Below, one piece after another: positions 1-13,029 of a stretch of DNA of 64,000 nt (positions within the stretch are counted from its first letter, which is position 1; every line of letters starts with the position of its first letter). The stretch lies in contig WPIO01000259.1 in assembly GCA_009760855.2 (NCBI GenBank), positions 1 through 64,000 on the forward strand, given 5' to 3'. This stretch comes from Cristatella mucedo. Its lineage: Eukaryota; Bryozoa; Phylactolaemata; Cristatellidae. The translations under genes and the position numbers were made by a program. The notes below the pieces were generated by a model. The model was given only the letters and a program-made list of their open reading frames with translations. It was not told the origin of the DNA and did not search any database.

Positions 1-205
1 TTGGTGTTTTAGATTTTTTATTTGCTTCCTCTAGCATCTCATTTATCTTACTACCACTCTCCATTAGTTTGTCACATGTATTCAATATATCTATAAGAAT
101 ACTAATATAAGAACTATCAATATCTGGAACGAGTTTGTCTAGTGAATGTTTAACTATACGTTGATCTTGACCTTTAGGTTTTTGAAGACAGATTTTTACA
201 GCCAT
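1..205 (-). CDS. Small ORF of the virus-like element, cut by window edge
   Basis: An ATG at 205-203 opens a frame that stays open for 68 codons to the window edge. It begins MAVKICLQKPKGQDQRIVK and continues as a hydrophilic, helix-prone sequence. The start lies only 13 bases past the stop of the preceding acidic ORF (219-476), the spacing expected of compact viral genomes. I do not recognise the family. It could be a structural or regulatory protein of the element. The frame has no break in the visible part, unlike the polymerase. Confidence 0.45.
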   Translation of the reverse strand, partial: MAVKICLQKPKGQDQRIVKHSLDKLVPDIDSSYISILIDILNTCDKLMESGSKINEMLEEANKKSKTP

Positions 206-218
206 TTTTCTAGATTGT

Positions 219-476
219 TCACAACTTAAAATTATTGAGACATCCATTTTCTATATATGAAAATAAAATTTTACTTATTTGAAATTGAATCTCTTCGCCT
301 TCCGAACTGACCAATCCTTCAAGATACTCTTCATATACTTTAGATTCTTCTTCAGTGAGATCTTTTTTACCAAATAGAAGTTCTTCTAGATCTTCACCCT
401 CTCCTGATTCAGATTCTGTTTCAATGTAAGATGATTCTTCAGAAGTATAAGACTCGGATTCAGATTCTGTTTTCAT
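219..476 (-). CDS. Acidic Ser/Glu-rich protein of the virus-like element
   Basis: An uninterrupted 85-codon frame whose first 30 residues are almost only Ser, Glu, Thr, Tyr and Asp, followed by a Glu/Leu-rich segment that could form a helix. Its ATG overlaps the TGA of the 29-codon ORF upstream as ATGA (473-476), and the next ORF starts 13 bases after its stop. Position and packing make it a gene of the virus-like element. The family is not recognised, and low complexity makes any homology call unsafe. It could bind a basic partner, since the ORF at 642-740 is very basic, but that is only inference from charge. Confidence 0.45.
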   Translation of the reverse strand: MKTESESESYTSEESSYIETESESGEGEDLEELLFGKKDLTEEESKVYEEYLEGLVSSEGEEIQFQISKILFSYIENGCLNNFKL

Positions 477-562
477 TTTATAATCAGGATTGAATCGATT
501 GAATCCTCTGAATACTCTGACTCACTATCAGAACTGGTAATATCGATTTCTTTGAGATCCAT
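473..562 (-). CDS. 29-residue acidic mini-ORF
   Basis: ATG at 562-560, stop TGA at 475-473; 29 codons, starting MDLKEIDITSSDSESEYSED. It is acidic like the following ORF and overlaps it by the four bases ATGA, a stop-start coupling typical of compact viral genomes. It may be a degraded duplicate of the same acidic protein, because both share Ser-Glu runs. It is too short for a family call, and chance is possible. Confidence 0.3.
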   Translation of the reverse strand: MDLKEIDITSSDSESEYSEDSIDSILIIK

Positions 563-641
563 CCTATAATAGTAAAAATAATTTTGTTAATACACATTTA
601 ATTTCTCCATTGACTCGTATAACTCTTCTTCTTCTTGTATA

Positions 642-740
642 TCAACTAGTTTTTTTATAGTCTTTCTTTTTTGATTTATCTGAAAATCTAACTCTCATTA
701 CTCGTAATGGTTTAGCATTTTCAATCTTCCTCTTCGGCAT
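642..740 (-). pseudogene. Small basic ORF overlapping the polymerase 3' end, probably frameshifted
   Basis: ATG at 740-738 lies inside the last codons of the polymerase in another frame. It opens 32 codons starting MPKRKIENAKPLRVMRV, rich in Lys and Arg, with a nuclear-localisation-like start. The frame stops at 644-642, but a neighbouring frame stays open to about 580 with a Glu-rich end, suggesting one frameshift in the A-run near 670-680. The function is unknown. The overlap with the polymerase end fits the tight packing of the element. Confidence 0.3.
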
Positions 741-3700
741 CTATACTAATATTACAAGTTTTACATTGGCCTGGATCAGTACCATTGTTTAATGCTTCTG
801 CTATCTTGTAATGACCGTATGCATAACTACAACAACCACAGTCTAACCAGTAACGTTTTGATTCAAATGCTGATAGTGCTCCTTTCTTAAGTTTCTTTGT
901 AATAATATTATGTTTAATTTGTGTCATTCGATAGAAATCTCTATCAAGTGTTTCATCAAAGTTTTTAGTATCAAGATTATCAGCATAAATTTCATTTGCT
1001 GTAGATAAACATTGAACGTATTCTTTATGTGTTATCTCTGAATTCTTAATTACTTCTTTTGGAACACCCTTTGCTTTCATAATTGGTTTAGTAGAAGCAG
1101 CAGAATATAGTTTTGGTCTTAAAGCAATGAATTCATCAATCTTTGCTCCATCCATTTCATCTTTGAATTGACCAAAATCGTCTTTATGAAACCAGTCTTT
1201 TATATCAAACATATCTTTGTCAAAGTTTTCACTTTTAATATCAACAACTAATGAATCAGTATCAGTGTATAATAAACTTAATCTATCATTAAACTTAGCT
1301 TTCAATGTGTCATAGTAAAACCTTTGCATGTGTAATTTTGATAAATCAAGAATTGCAACACCTATAAACATTGGTTTGTTTAGAAGTGTAGTCTTCCTTG
1401 AGTGTTCGAAACCAACTAGTGATTTATCAAAGCATCTAATTTCTTTAAGTCTAGGATCTCTCATTAATTTATTATATAATGAATCATTCTTATCTGTTCT
1501 TGTATTTACTAATCTAACACACGTTCTGTTTTCTACGTTCTCACATGTCTTTCCAAAGATTTGACACTTACAACTTTTATATAGATTTCTTTTGAAGCTA
1601 TCACCTATACGTTCAAATTCAATCTTTTTATCTGCACATATATCAATGAATGGTTTTGCCCAAAGTTCTTGATTAAATTTATATACTTTATGTATTTTAG
1701 TTGGAATCAAACCTTTACTAACAACAAATTGAAAGTATCTGTAATGGTTTAGATAATTAGTTTTATTATTAAAATCACAAATCAACTTTGGTACAGTACT
1801 TAGACCTGATGAAAACTTTTGTTGGTATCTTGAAAACTCAAAATTATCAACAACTCTACTTTCAGGACAAAGTGGATAATCATTATGTAAATCATGTAAT
1901 TCCTGTGGATACTCTAAATCACATAAGACAAATATTCCAGTTTCCCTATCTTTAGGTAGTGACATTATTTTTTCAAGTGACCAGTTAGTTAAATCATCTT
2001 CAATAGGTTCTGTAATAGGTAAACACCAAATCATAACTGTTGGATATAAACTTGTAGCATCCCAGTACATAATATGATTATTGTCACTAGCTTTACAAAG
2101 TCTTTTACTGACTTGACAGACTCCACCTCTTATTGATTCCTTAAACTTTTGATATAGTTGTAAGTCTCCTTCCTTCTTACCTAATAAATTTATAGTACAT
2201 TTGGTATAAAACAAAGTACAACACCATGCATAGTGTGGTGCAGATAGATAGTGGGTAGGATCTAGTTTAAAAAACTCAATTAAACTGTTTCTGTATGCTT
2301 CATAACAATCAGCAAGAAGTGTAACATCTGCACAAAGATGAATATCATGACAATCTCCTAAATGTTTCATGTTAAAAAGTTTAAATACATTTAGTGCATG
2401 TTCATACACTTCAGCAGTAATACCTTTATCAAAAGTAAGTTAACTATTGAATGCTTTAATATCTGGAATCTTAGTCTCATTGAATTTATCAAAAGAGTCC
2501 ATGTATTCATACGGATAAATATCTTTTTTGTTATAACATCTTTGAGAACCTTAACATTAATATCTGGATATAATCTTTTAAAGATATCAATTGTAATATC
2601 AAAGTTTGAATTTGCTTTCTTTAATGAAGTAACAATATCACTTAAACCACCAATCATAAAATTAATAGAATCTTTAAACTCAAAATTCTCAAATGACATT
2701 GACATATAATTCTCCATATTATGTGCAACAGGTTTACAATTAAGACTAAATGTTGAAATTCCTTTCACAATCAGATGAGAGTCATTTCCTTTCAAATTGA
2801 GAATAGAGATTGGAAGTTTCCAACTAGTTTTTTTAAATCTAACAAGTGAATTACAAAGTTTATGTGCTGCTCCTCAAAATTTACCAGTAAAATGACAGTG
2901 ATCTCTTGCTTTTATATTTACTTTTTCTTCAGCAACAAATTTATCGTTACATATCCAACAACTAGTGGAATAATTAAATTGTTTACGAGTATCAGAATAA
3001 AAAATAATAGGTACTGAAGTGTGATATAGTAACTTATCTTTCAACTCATTTGAAACATTAATTATAAATTCTAAAAGTAACTCAACACAATCATTACTTC
3101 TATTTAAAAATATACAGGGCATTCCTCCATTTATATCATTATCTATTAATACTTTTCCATTAATATCAAGAATAATTGCACATGAACCACATTGAACTTT
3201 TAACATATTAGTACATGTATCACTGCATTTACCTGTTGTTAATTTACTATTACAATAAGTTGGATTGATATTGTTAGATACTATTCTTTCATTACAAACA
3301 TCACATGTCTTTACATTCATGCTCTCAAAATCTGCATAACAAACGTATGGAGACTTAATAAGTTTTTCATGGTCACTAAAATTTAAAAGTGTAGTATCTT
3401 TTGTTCTTCCTGTTTTCTTATTCACAGCAATACCAGGCATTTTTAATTTGGAATAGCTAAAATTAAGACCTCTACATAAAACTAAATGATTCTGAAAATC
3501 TTCATCTGAAAATAATTTATTCATACACCTGTGACAATAAAATACTGATCCTCCTTTATTAGCTATTCTACATAATCCACTAAAATTCTCTATCAATACA
3601 TAATGATTTTTTTCAGATTTAGTTATCAATAAAAGATTAATACGTCTATCTGGAATCTCTAATTTTCTTGATACAATCCTTAGAGGACATACACCTGATT

Positions 3701-4590
3701 TGTCATTATATTCATAAACATTTATACTAACATTCAATAGTTTACCTAGTTTTTTAATATCAATTACTTTGAGTGGCCATTCAAGTTGTGAAAGAGGTTC
3801 GTTTAATTCTTTATAATTAGCATTTAATATTTTAATTAACCCAATTTATCTCTGGATGAACACTTACAGGATTTAGGAATCTTAATACACACCATAAAGC
3901 ACAATATTTATCTTCATTCTTTATATTAATACAACAACGCTTCTTTGCTAAACCAGTTGGTAATGGTAAATAAGATGATCCTGCTCTAATAATATATTCA
4001 CTAACATTAATCTCAAGACATTTGACACCAATCAATCTCCAACCAGAACCCGGATTCTTGTCAATAATTTTATCTATTGATTATTTTAAAGATTTTAATT
4101 GGTCTTTAATAACAATAGTATAATCAGATCGTTTAACAACTGCAACTAACTTAGAACCAGTTACAAGACTATGTGAATGTGTGTCAGTTTGATCGTGCTA
4201 TGAATGAACTGAAATCTTCGTTTGTAATTTAAATGAAGAGAATCTAGTTGTTACTTCTTTAAAAAAATTATTATAACTTGGTATTATACTGTTAAAGAAA
4301 TCATCAATTTCGGTTGCTGAATAGTCTCTTCCCTTAAGAACATATCTCTCATGTTTTCCGCTTGCTCCAATAAAATCTAATTTAAACTTATGAAGCCTAG
4401 AAGCAATACTTTTACTTGGAGTTATGTCATCAATATTCATTAGTCTTCTTACTTCGGTATGAAACGAGTTTCCCTTTTGAGGACTTTTCGATACATCTAT
4501 ATTAGGAAAATAAATTTTATTTAACTGAAAAAATAAATAGGACAACAGTTTAATGTTGGAGGAAAAGTAAACTTTTGGGACATTTTCCAT
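721..4590 (-). pseudogene. Protein-primed family B DNA polymerase, broken
   Basis: The remnant covers about 1,290 codons. Reading 5' to 3' on the minus strand it shows an N-terminal region; a segment near 3990-3870 with PLPTGLAKK and INIKNED; an exonuclease motif YADFES near 3340; a zinc/endonuclease-VII-like ARDHCHFTGKF near 2900; polymerase motif A (YWDATSLYPTVM, about 2065); a motif B region (IFGKT, about 1555) in which the usual Asn-Ser just before it is replaced; and motif C (YTDTDSL, about 1260). The longest open piece, 721-2409, has 562 codons. Breaks: in-frame TAG 4198-4200, TAA 4081-4083, a frameshift near 3840, TGA 2874-2876, a frameshift in the T-run 2524-2529, and TAA 2440-2442. 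Such polymerases replicate Maverick/Polinton and adintovirus-like genomes from a terminal protein. With six lesions it cannot encode the full enzyme. Confidence 0.85.
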
Positions 4591-5004
4591 TTCAAGACTT
4601 TGAAATGCGAACGATAGTGAGCATGAGGAGGATTGAAAAGGGAAATGTCCTTAAAGGGTACTTTTCTTACAACAACAGGTCACTGGCCGCCTGTCGAGTA
4701 ACGTATTAACTTATCGACTCTCTGCGGCTCTATAGGATTTTAGGATTCACCTTTAGGTCCATCCATTCTCCTGCTCCAATCTTACTTATATAAATAAGTT
4801 TCAGATCAGGCTTCCTGTCATACCTCTAGCTCACTTTGTTCTGGGCAACTAGTTTGTGCGCCAGTTTGCTAACTTAAATATGCCGGAAGCTGTTAGTGGC
4901 AGCTTCCCTATTGAAGTGAGGGCGCGTATGAAATACAGACATTGAGACGTTCGTGGACACGCAGACAGGAGCCGGAACCGTTCTGTTGGCTGTGCTTTGT
5001 TCTT

Positions 5005-5375
5005 AAATAATAATAATAATAATAAAATCAATAAAACGCCCCTAGAACTCAATCTCTTTCTAGGCGTTTTACATTTGCTGCAAAGGAAATGCGATTGAAT
5101 GGCGAGTGGCATCATGCTTGATAAACAACAAAAATAACATGGCAGGGTTTCCATGCACAGGATCAGCATGCAAGTGTGGTTAGTGGCAGCATTTAACAGT
5201 GTCAGCACGCATAAGCACATAAAGGACGAATCATAGGGACCCACTAAATGCTGTCCTAAATAGATGCATTTTATATTCTTTTTAATTGTGGTTAAGTAAG
5301 AGGATTGAAGTCGGGAGTGAGTCCCAGACTGGGGAGCATTCGAACTAAAGGTCACGGTCTCCAAAGGATTTGTAA
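5005..5375 (-). mobile_element. LINE L-A, 3' end fragment
   Basis: Starts with the (AAT)n complement of the L-A tail, then the conserved 3' stem-loop, the 3' untranslated region with its TCAGCACGCATAAGCACAT core, and the end of the reverse-transcriptase ORF (TTCAGAACG-type C-terminal coding, here frameshifted). The L-A match stops near 5375, where a short degenerate repeat of AAAGGATTC (5370-5405) replaces it. It is heavily 5' truncated, like all other L-A copies here. Confidence 0.75.
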
Positions 5376-6535
5376 AGGATTCGAAAAGGATTCCAAAGGA
5401 TTCGGTTGTTTCGCACTTAATCACTCTGGCACTCAGGTTACAACTTGGAAAGTTCAAGAACCACTTGGTTAATGTCTCCGTAGGCAAGCGATAATGGGGC
5501 CTGCCAATAGCACCAGTGTTAGTATGTAGCCGGCAGATGATTCATTCAGAGGTTCACAGGTCACTGGTCGTCCAGTGTCCAGGGCCGAGCGTCGATCCTC
5601 TTTTGTGACATTAATCTTCCCGCTCTTTTTCCTAGGAGCTCCGCAATGCGCCCCAAGTGGTTCGTGGATCCTCACGCATGCGCAGTTGAGCAGTTGAGCA
5701 GGTTCGCAGAACTCACTACTTACAACCACCTAACTAATGTTATGTGGATGAAAGGTACTAGCAAGCCGTCACTTCGGATGTCGTTAGATATTGTCTAAAC
5801 CAAGAGTTAACATATCGAGTCGTAATGAACATTATCCGACTTTCAAGCTGCTCAGCTGTGCCTCGAATCTGTGCACAATTAAGAAGAACAAAAAAATGAG
5901 CCATCTCCTCTCAGCACTGGGTCATAGGTCAATAGGTCAATGTCCATTGGTTTTTTTATTCTATTTATTTATTTATTCATTTTATTATTTTATTTTATTG
6001 GCGCCGAATGTGAGCGTGCTGCCGCTAACCATTTTGACGTATTTCTCTTGCAGCGAGCACAACTCGGCTAGAAAAAGATTCGTCTGCGAGGGCGATATAT
6101 CGACGTCTCATGGTTGTTATCACAACGCAGACATGACTGGCAATGTGTAGCGCTATTGTACTCTGGCTGTTTAAGCGTAGCGGTATTTCAATAGAAAATC
6201 CTCCAACTACAGCCTCAAACAATCTTCAATCGTGCATCACTCCACCGTGTCCGGAGCAGTTCTTTCTGACGCTTCCGCACAGGCCGTTATAGAGCTGTCG
6301 TCCACTAACCCGCGTTTAATTAGCTGTTGCATGTAGCTTAGGTACAGGCAGGGAATCAGCTGTGGACCAAAAACCGCGCTTTGATTAGCTGCTACTGATA
6401 AGCAGAGGCGAGGCGAGCTCGCCCAGTGAACAGTGGAGACGCAAAACGTATATGGAAATGGCGACGCAGACGCCGGAGAGAGGACAGGTGACATGGAGAC
6501 GGACACCTAAGAGGGGGAGAACGGCTCTTTGCTGG
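5376..6535. other. Intergenic, no gene recognised
   Basis: Short AAAGGATTC iterations lie at 5370-5405 and an AT-rich run (TTTATTTATTTATTCA-like) at 5958-6000. A sequence resembling the L-A 3' untranslated region (CTAACCATT ... CTTGCAGC) lies at about 6020-6055. Open frames here are short and show no family motif. Confidence 0.5.
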
Positions 6536-6539
6536 CGCC

Positions 6540-6830
6540 ACGCCAGCCGACATGCGGGCCATGTGGCGCGCTCTGCAGTTGCGGCAATGCTACCATGAGT
6601 CTGCTCCTGCGAGCATCGAAGCATAAACCGTCGGTGGCGCAGCGCGCATTGCTCAGCGACGTTCTACAGCAACGGAGGTCCCAATTTTCATTGGCGCTGA
6701 GCAATTACTTTTGTATTTCAACGTACGAGCAAGCGTACTGTGTTAATATCCGCTGATCCCACGCGAAGATACATCGTAGTCTCGGGCCTGGACCGGAGGA
6801 CTCTGACCTTTTAACTATCTCCCTCAGGCG
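6540..6830 (+). pseudogene. GT31 glycosyltransferase remnant, 3' end only
   Basis: Bases 6545-6635 match the last codons of the intact gene at 8592-9863 (ADMRAMWRALQ followed by a Cys-Tyr and the ESAPASI ending). The following 200 bases match its 3' flank at 9864-10060, so a whole gene 3' end was duplicated in tandem and the upstream catalytic part is missing. No function is expected. Confidence 0.75.
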
Positions 6831-6949
6831 AAGTAATTTCCACACCAACGTCCCAGGCTCTTTGACGGCAGCGATCGTTTTCGGGATGCGTATGACGAAC
6901 GGAAGCGACCGTAGTCGCACGATACGAAGCCTCCTGAACGGCGGAGGCC

Positions 6950-8400
<1,451 letters not shown>

Positions 8401-8591
8401 GCAGGCCTATTGAACCTATTGAGCCTTTTATGCATAGGCTCTTTTGTCGACGTCTGCTCTCCGGTTAATGCACTCCGGCGTGATGGTGGCCGTGCCTGCT
8501 CGGCCGCGTTCAGCAGCTGTAACGGACAGTGTCGCTCAGCTGGGAGCGGTCGAACGCTGAGACAAAGGCTCCTCACAGGCTTCGTAGGTGA

Positions 8592-9863
8592 TTATTAAGG
8601 CTGGCCAGCAACGCCGGTAGCACCTTCGCACGGTGCTGCAACGACGGCTGCTGCTGCTGCCGCCGCAGCAGCTACTGTGGCTGCGACCCTGAGGACCGGT
8701 CACTCTGCGGGCGCCGAGGGAGGGCCACGCCGCCAGACGAAGTAGAGCGCAGGGCAGCCTTCAGGCTGCTCCGGGCCTGCTTCTACGCTGCCAGCATCTG
8801 CTTGCTGCTGCTGCTCGCCGCAGCCGTAACGATCGATTGCAGCGGAGGCCTACTGTCACCGTTATGCCGACGACCCACGGTCAGGTCTCGCGTCATAGCG
8901 TCTTACAAGTGCCACTGTACATTCTCGTGCCCTGACCACCCGCACGCTTGGCCGGCAGAGGCGCCTCCGTCCACTGACGACCAGGAATCGACGTTCAACG
9001 AAAGCATACACCAACGCGAGTACCTCTTCGACTGTCCGCTGCGTGACGCGAACTGTGCCGGCGGCGGGGGTGACAGGGTTGGGGTGGCCCCTCTCGCATT
9101 GCTCGTTGTTCCGAGCGCGCCAGGCAACGTCGAGCGACGGGACGCAGTGAGAGAGACGTGGGGCAGCGAAGCCAGAACGCTCGGCTTCCAAATCGTCTTC
9201 CTGGTTGGTCTATCGAAAGACGCAGTCGTTCGGCGTATCATAGATGGAGAGTCTCGGCGATACGGTGACGTGGTCGTCACCAACTTCCCGGATTCATATG
9301 ACTTGCTCACTGTCAAGTCGGTGTCGATGCTGCGCTGGGCGGCACTACACTGTCCTTTGGGTAGATATCTGGTCAAGGTTGACGACGACATGTTTCTGTC
9401 GCTTAAGAACCTCCGGCGAGTGCTGCAGGACAACGTGGACATCAGGCGTGCTGTGATCGGCCATCGCCAAGACCATTTGCACGTCATCACTAATCGTAGG
9501 AATAAGTGGCACAACCCATTCTACTTGCGACACTATGGTAGCCTCTATCCGCCGTACGTGTCAGGCACTACCTACGTCATAGCGATGGCGATCGTGCCTG
9601 AGCTGTTCGTCGCTTCACAGACCGAGCTGTTCGACCGAATGGAGGACGTCTTCGTCACGGGAATCTGCACCGGAAAGATCGGCAACGTGACCTTGGTCAT
9701 GCACCGTGGCTTCACTCCGATGAGGAGACCTGCGTGCCACTTTGTTAACCCGGACATTGTAACGGCACACGAAGTCTCGCCAGCCGACATGCGGGCCATG
9801 TGGCGCGCTCTGCAGTCGCGGGAATGCTACCGTGAATCTGCTCCTGCGAGCATCGGAGTATAA
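8592..9863 (+). CDS. Beta-1,3-galactosyltransferase-like GT31 enzyme
   Basis: A type II Golgi glycosyltransferase of family GT31, expected to move Gal or GlcNAc from a UDP-sugar to a beta-1,3 linkage. The frame is open from 8592, just after a TGA, to the stop at 9863. A hydrophobic anchor (ASICLLLLLAAAV) is coded at about 8785-8825. Family motifs follow in order: AVRETWGS, IVFLVGLSK, GDVVVTNFPDSYDLL with KSV, the metal-binding KVDDDMF (about 9375), LYPPYVSGTTYV and MEDVFVTGI. No in-frame ATG lies upstream of the anchor, so the start is probably in an upstream exon; the true 5' limit is open. Fragments at 6540-6830 and 6950-8400 are tandem duplicates of it. Confidence 0.8.
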   Translation, partial: LLRLASNAGSTFARCCNDGCCCCRRSSYCGCDPEDRSLCGRRGRATPPDEVERRAAFRLLRACFYAASICLLLLLAAAVTIDCSGGLLSPLCRRPTVRSRVIASYKCHCTFSCPDHPHAWPAEAPPSTDDQESTFNESIHQREYLFDCPLRDANCAGGGGDRVGVAPLALLVVPSAPGNVERRDAVRETWGSEARTLGFQIVFLVGLSKDAVVRRIIDGESRRYGDVVVTNFPDSYDLLTVKSVSMLRWAALHCPLGRYLVKVDDDMFLSLKNLRRVLQDNVDIRRAVIGHRQDHLHVITNRRNKWHNPFYLRHYGSLYPPYVSGTTYVIAMAIVPELFVASQTELFDRMEDVFVTGICTGKIGNVTLVMHRGFTPMRRPACHFVNPDIVTAHEVSPADMRAMWRALQSRECYRESAPASIGV

Positions 9864-10708
9864 ACCATGGGATAAACCTCTCGCTGCTGTCGTCGTTCTA
9901 TAGAATAGGTGGTCCCATTTCCATGCGTGCTTAGCAATTATTTTTTATCATCAACGCACGAGTAAGCATACTGCGAATGTCCGCTGATATGGCGAGGAGA
10001 AACGTCGTTGTGGTGGCTCTAGAGTAGAGGACTCAGATCTTTTCACTCTCCCACGCAGGCGCAGCCCATGCCACTCTTTCTGTAGACAAATCGCTCGACT
10101 TCCGGAAGCTGTTGGCTCTAAATTCTTCCGTCGATGCATTGACTTTTGGTTTATCTGGGTCCATGCTTGGATGCTCAATCTCCGCTTGGATTCCCATCGC
10201 ATGGAATCTTTTCCTGCATAGGACCAAGGTAATGCGTAGGTCTTCTCGTCGATTGAATTTGCAGTGCCTCGATGCAGAGGCCATTTTGACTGCATGCTGT
10301 TTGGAGCTCTTTCAATTTTGTGTGATGGCGAACCCAACAAATTTTCCAGTAAAAATTTTGCATAAATTATTGGTCTCGTTAATTTTCATTCTATGCACTA
10401 GACGAGTTATTTAATTAGGACTTCAGTTTCTGTATGCCGCTGGTTGCTATTAGCATATCGAGGTAGTATGTACTATTTCCGTTGCAGCATTATTAAGGAG
10501 CGAGATTTAGTTCTTTGAATTATTTGAGCCCAAATGTATTAATATTATAAGCATGGGAGTAATTGTGTAAAACCTAAGGACCAGTCTGTAAGAAAGTGGA
10601 ACTTTAGCCAACACACAGTCAGATGGCTGTGTTCCTTAAGGACTGGGAGAAAAATCTTATGGTAAGAATTCTCGATCATAACAGCTGTCGTCGAAAGACT
10701 TTTATCTA
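9864..10708. other. GT31 3' flank, then intergenic
   Basis: Bases 9864-10060 are the duplicated 3' flank shared with 6640-6830. From 10080 to 10708 the sequence turns AT-rich. Two overlapping frames of 80-130 codons (minus strand, about 10033-10340) have no recognisable motif and are not called. Confidence 0.5.
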
Positions 10709-11640
<932 letters not shown>

Positions 11641-11649
11641 GTTCATGTT

Positions 11650-11705
11650 GTTCGGCGGCGGCGGCGGCTAGGCCCACGCGCCGCCGCCGCCGCCGCCGCC
11701 GAGCT
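11650..11705. repeat. (GGC)n facing (GCC)n trinucleotide repeat
   Basis: A run of GGC at 11653-11670 is followed after 12 bases by a run of GCC to about 11702, so the two runs can pair as a GC hairpin. It replaces the left end of the 11.7-kb direct repeat that in the second copy continues into the GT31 pseudogene. Confidence 0.85.
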
Positions 11706-12330
11706 ACGAGCTGCTGCGCCACTCGGCTCCTTCTAAAGAGATAGAGTATCAAAGGTACAAACTTTAGGCTTAGGAAGTACTAGGTACGTGCTTAGGTTCT
11801 ATAAAGTAAACTAAAGATTTAAGGTTGATTAAGCTGATTAAGCCTAACTCACATAGATATACTCAGTTCCGGCTGACTTGAGTGAGAGGCTTATCGGCCC
11901 CCGATAATGTATCTCAGATCGTACGCTCTAAGAGGATTATGTATCTCCTTGATCAGAGATGACTATAGAAGGAAGTATTCCTTTCATGAGGCCATAAGTG
12001 GAGTGGAGCCTCATGGAGGATCATACCTGCCCTACATGCCCCTCTCCTTAGTAGGCGTCTCGTCTCGTCTATTAATTGATACTGACGTAATTAGTTAGTA
12101 GTAGTTTGCAACCAAAAGAAGGCTAACCCTAGAGAGTTCAGATCGTCTTTAGAGATTAAGAATCTAGTCTTACCTCCCTCGGTCTAATATGTTAAGAACA
12201 CATGGATAAATTTCTCTGACTTCGCCACACAAATGTCTTTATCATCACTATTGTTAGATATAATAATAATAATAACACACTTGCTAAAGCGCCCTCAGAG
12301 AACTCAAATTCTTTCTAAGCAATTTAAATT
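11705..12330. repeat. Segmental direct repeat, copy 1
   Basis: About 600 bases match 13030-13660 at high identity: GAGCTACGAGCTGCTGCGC, then CCTTCTAAAG, ACTCAGTTCCGGCTGACTTG, TTGCAACCA and TAATATGTTAAGAA, ending in an L-A tail in both copies. The shared part includes the 5' edge of the GT31 pseudogene, so the duplicated unit was a piece of the glycosyltransferase cluster plus its upstream flank. Confidence 0.85.
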
Positions 12331-12360
12331 TTCTGCAAAGGGAAACGTGATTGAAATTGT
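12257..12360 (-). mobile_element. LINE L-A solo tail
   Basis: (AAT)n complement, the degraded 3' stem-loop, and about 60 bases up to GAAACGTGATTGAA. The copy is only about 100 bases long and shares its insertion point with the larger tail at 13600, so it was inserted before the segmental duplication. Confidence 0.75.
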
Positions 12361-12430
12361 GACCCGGCCTGCTAGTTACCGGATAGCTAACTCTTAGTAG
12401 ATTGCCGATAATCGCTCGTTTCAAATTTTC

Positions 12431-12990
12431 TTAACTGAGAAGGATCTCTTCCAAATGCGATAGCGAAACGAACACATCGTCGTCCACCTTTGTCAGATAA
12501 GTTGACTGCCGACAGAAAATTGTAGCCCATTTCAGAATCACTACCGATTTCAGTGTGAGAAGGTCGTAAGAGTCGGCAACATTGGCGACCAGAACGTCAC
12601 CGAATCGCAGAGCCTCGGCCCTGATTGGTGCGGTTGTCCACCGCCATGCCGACGAGAAAGACGATGGCCATGCTTCGCTCTGACGCCTTGCTGGTCTACG
12701 TTCGTCGGATGGCGTCGCGGCTGGCGCGGTTGGCAGGAGCTGACGACTACGAGAACGGCCAGCAGAGGGCGCTCGCGTGCAGCGAAAGGATTCATGTCCA
12801 AGCAGCTGAACTCGTAGTCGTGCCGATGTATGCTTTCGTAGACGAGCAGAGCGGCCCGGTGGCCAAGCAAGTGTCCGGGCTACCCTGGCTTGTCCCATTT
12901 GTGCACAGAAACCAGCAACCACGACACTCAACTGCGACTCTGCATTTACTCGCCGATGAGGTCGTTGTTGCTGGTCCGGTGTCGTAGGAT
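12431..12990 (-). pseudogene. GT31 glycosyltransferase pseudogene
   Basis: Closely related to the intact gene at 14704-15843. The stem (ESIHRHDYEFSC, ARERPLLAVLVVVS), the GDVLVANVADSYDLL block and the metal site KVDDDVFVSLSHLE are readable. Lesions: a two-base deletion near 12740 that shifts frame, a Trp-to-stop TAG at 12696-12698, and a nine-base loss near 12627. The match ends shortly after the DxD motif at 12431, so the C-terminal half is gone. Confidence 0.8.
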
Positions 12991-13029
12991 GTCGCCGTGG
13001 ATTCGGATGTCGTTGGATTACTTGCCGAG

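Larger units (their letters stand above)
1..4620 (-). mobile_element. Maverick/Polinton/adintovirus-like element fragment
   Basis: An AT-rich block, clearly poorer in G+C than the rest of the window, carries a broken protein-primed family B DNA polymerase followed on the same strand by several very short, closely spaced or overlapping ORFs. Protein-primed PolB plus compact gene packing is typical of Maverick/Polinton elements, adintoviruses and relatives. No terminal inverted repeat, integrase, packaging ATPase or capsid gene is visible, so the left part runs off the window and the right edge near 4620 is set only by the change in composition and loss of coding signal. It is read as an old integrated copy, not an active element. 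Confidence 0.7.

Noticed and set aside
721-4590. A functional polymerase read with a variant genetic code
   Set aside because: All three standard stop codons occur in frame and there are also two clear frameshifts, which a code change cannot explain.
10033-10340. Overlapping minus-strand frames of 83 and 129 codons
   Set aside because: No motif, no splice sites, and they overlap each other and the duplicated GT31 3' flank.
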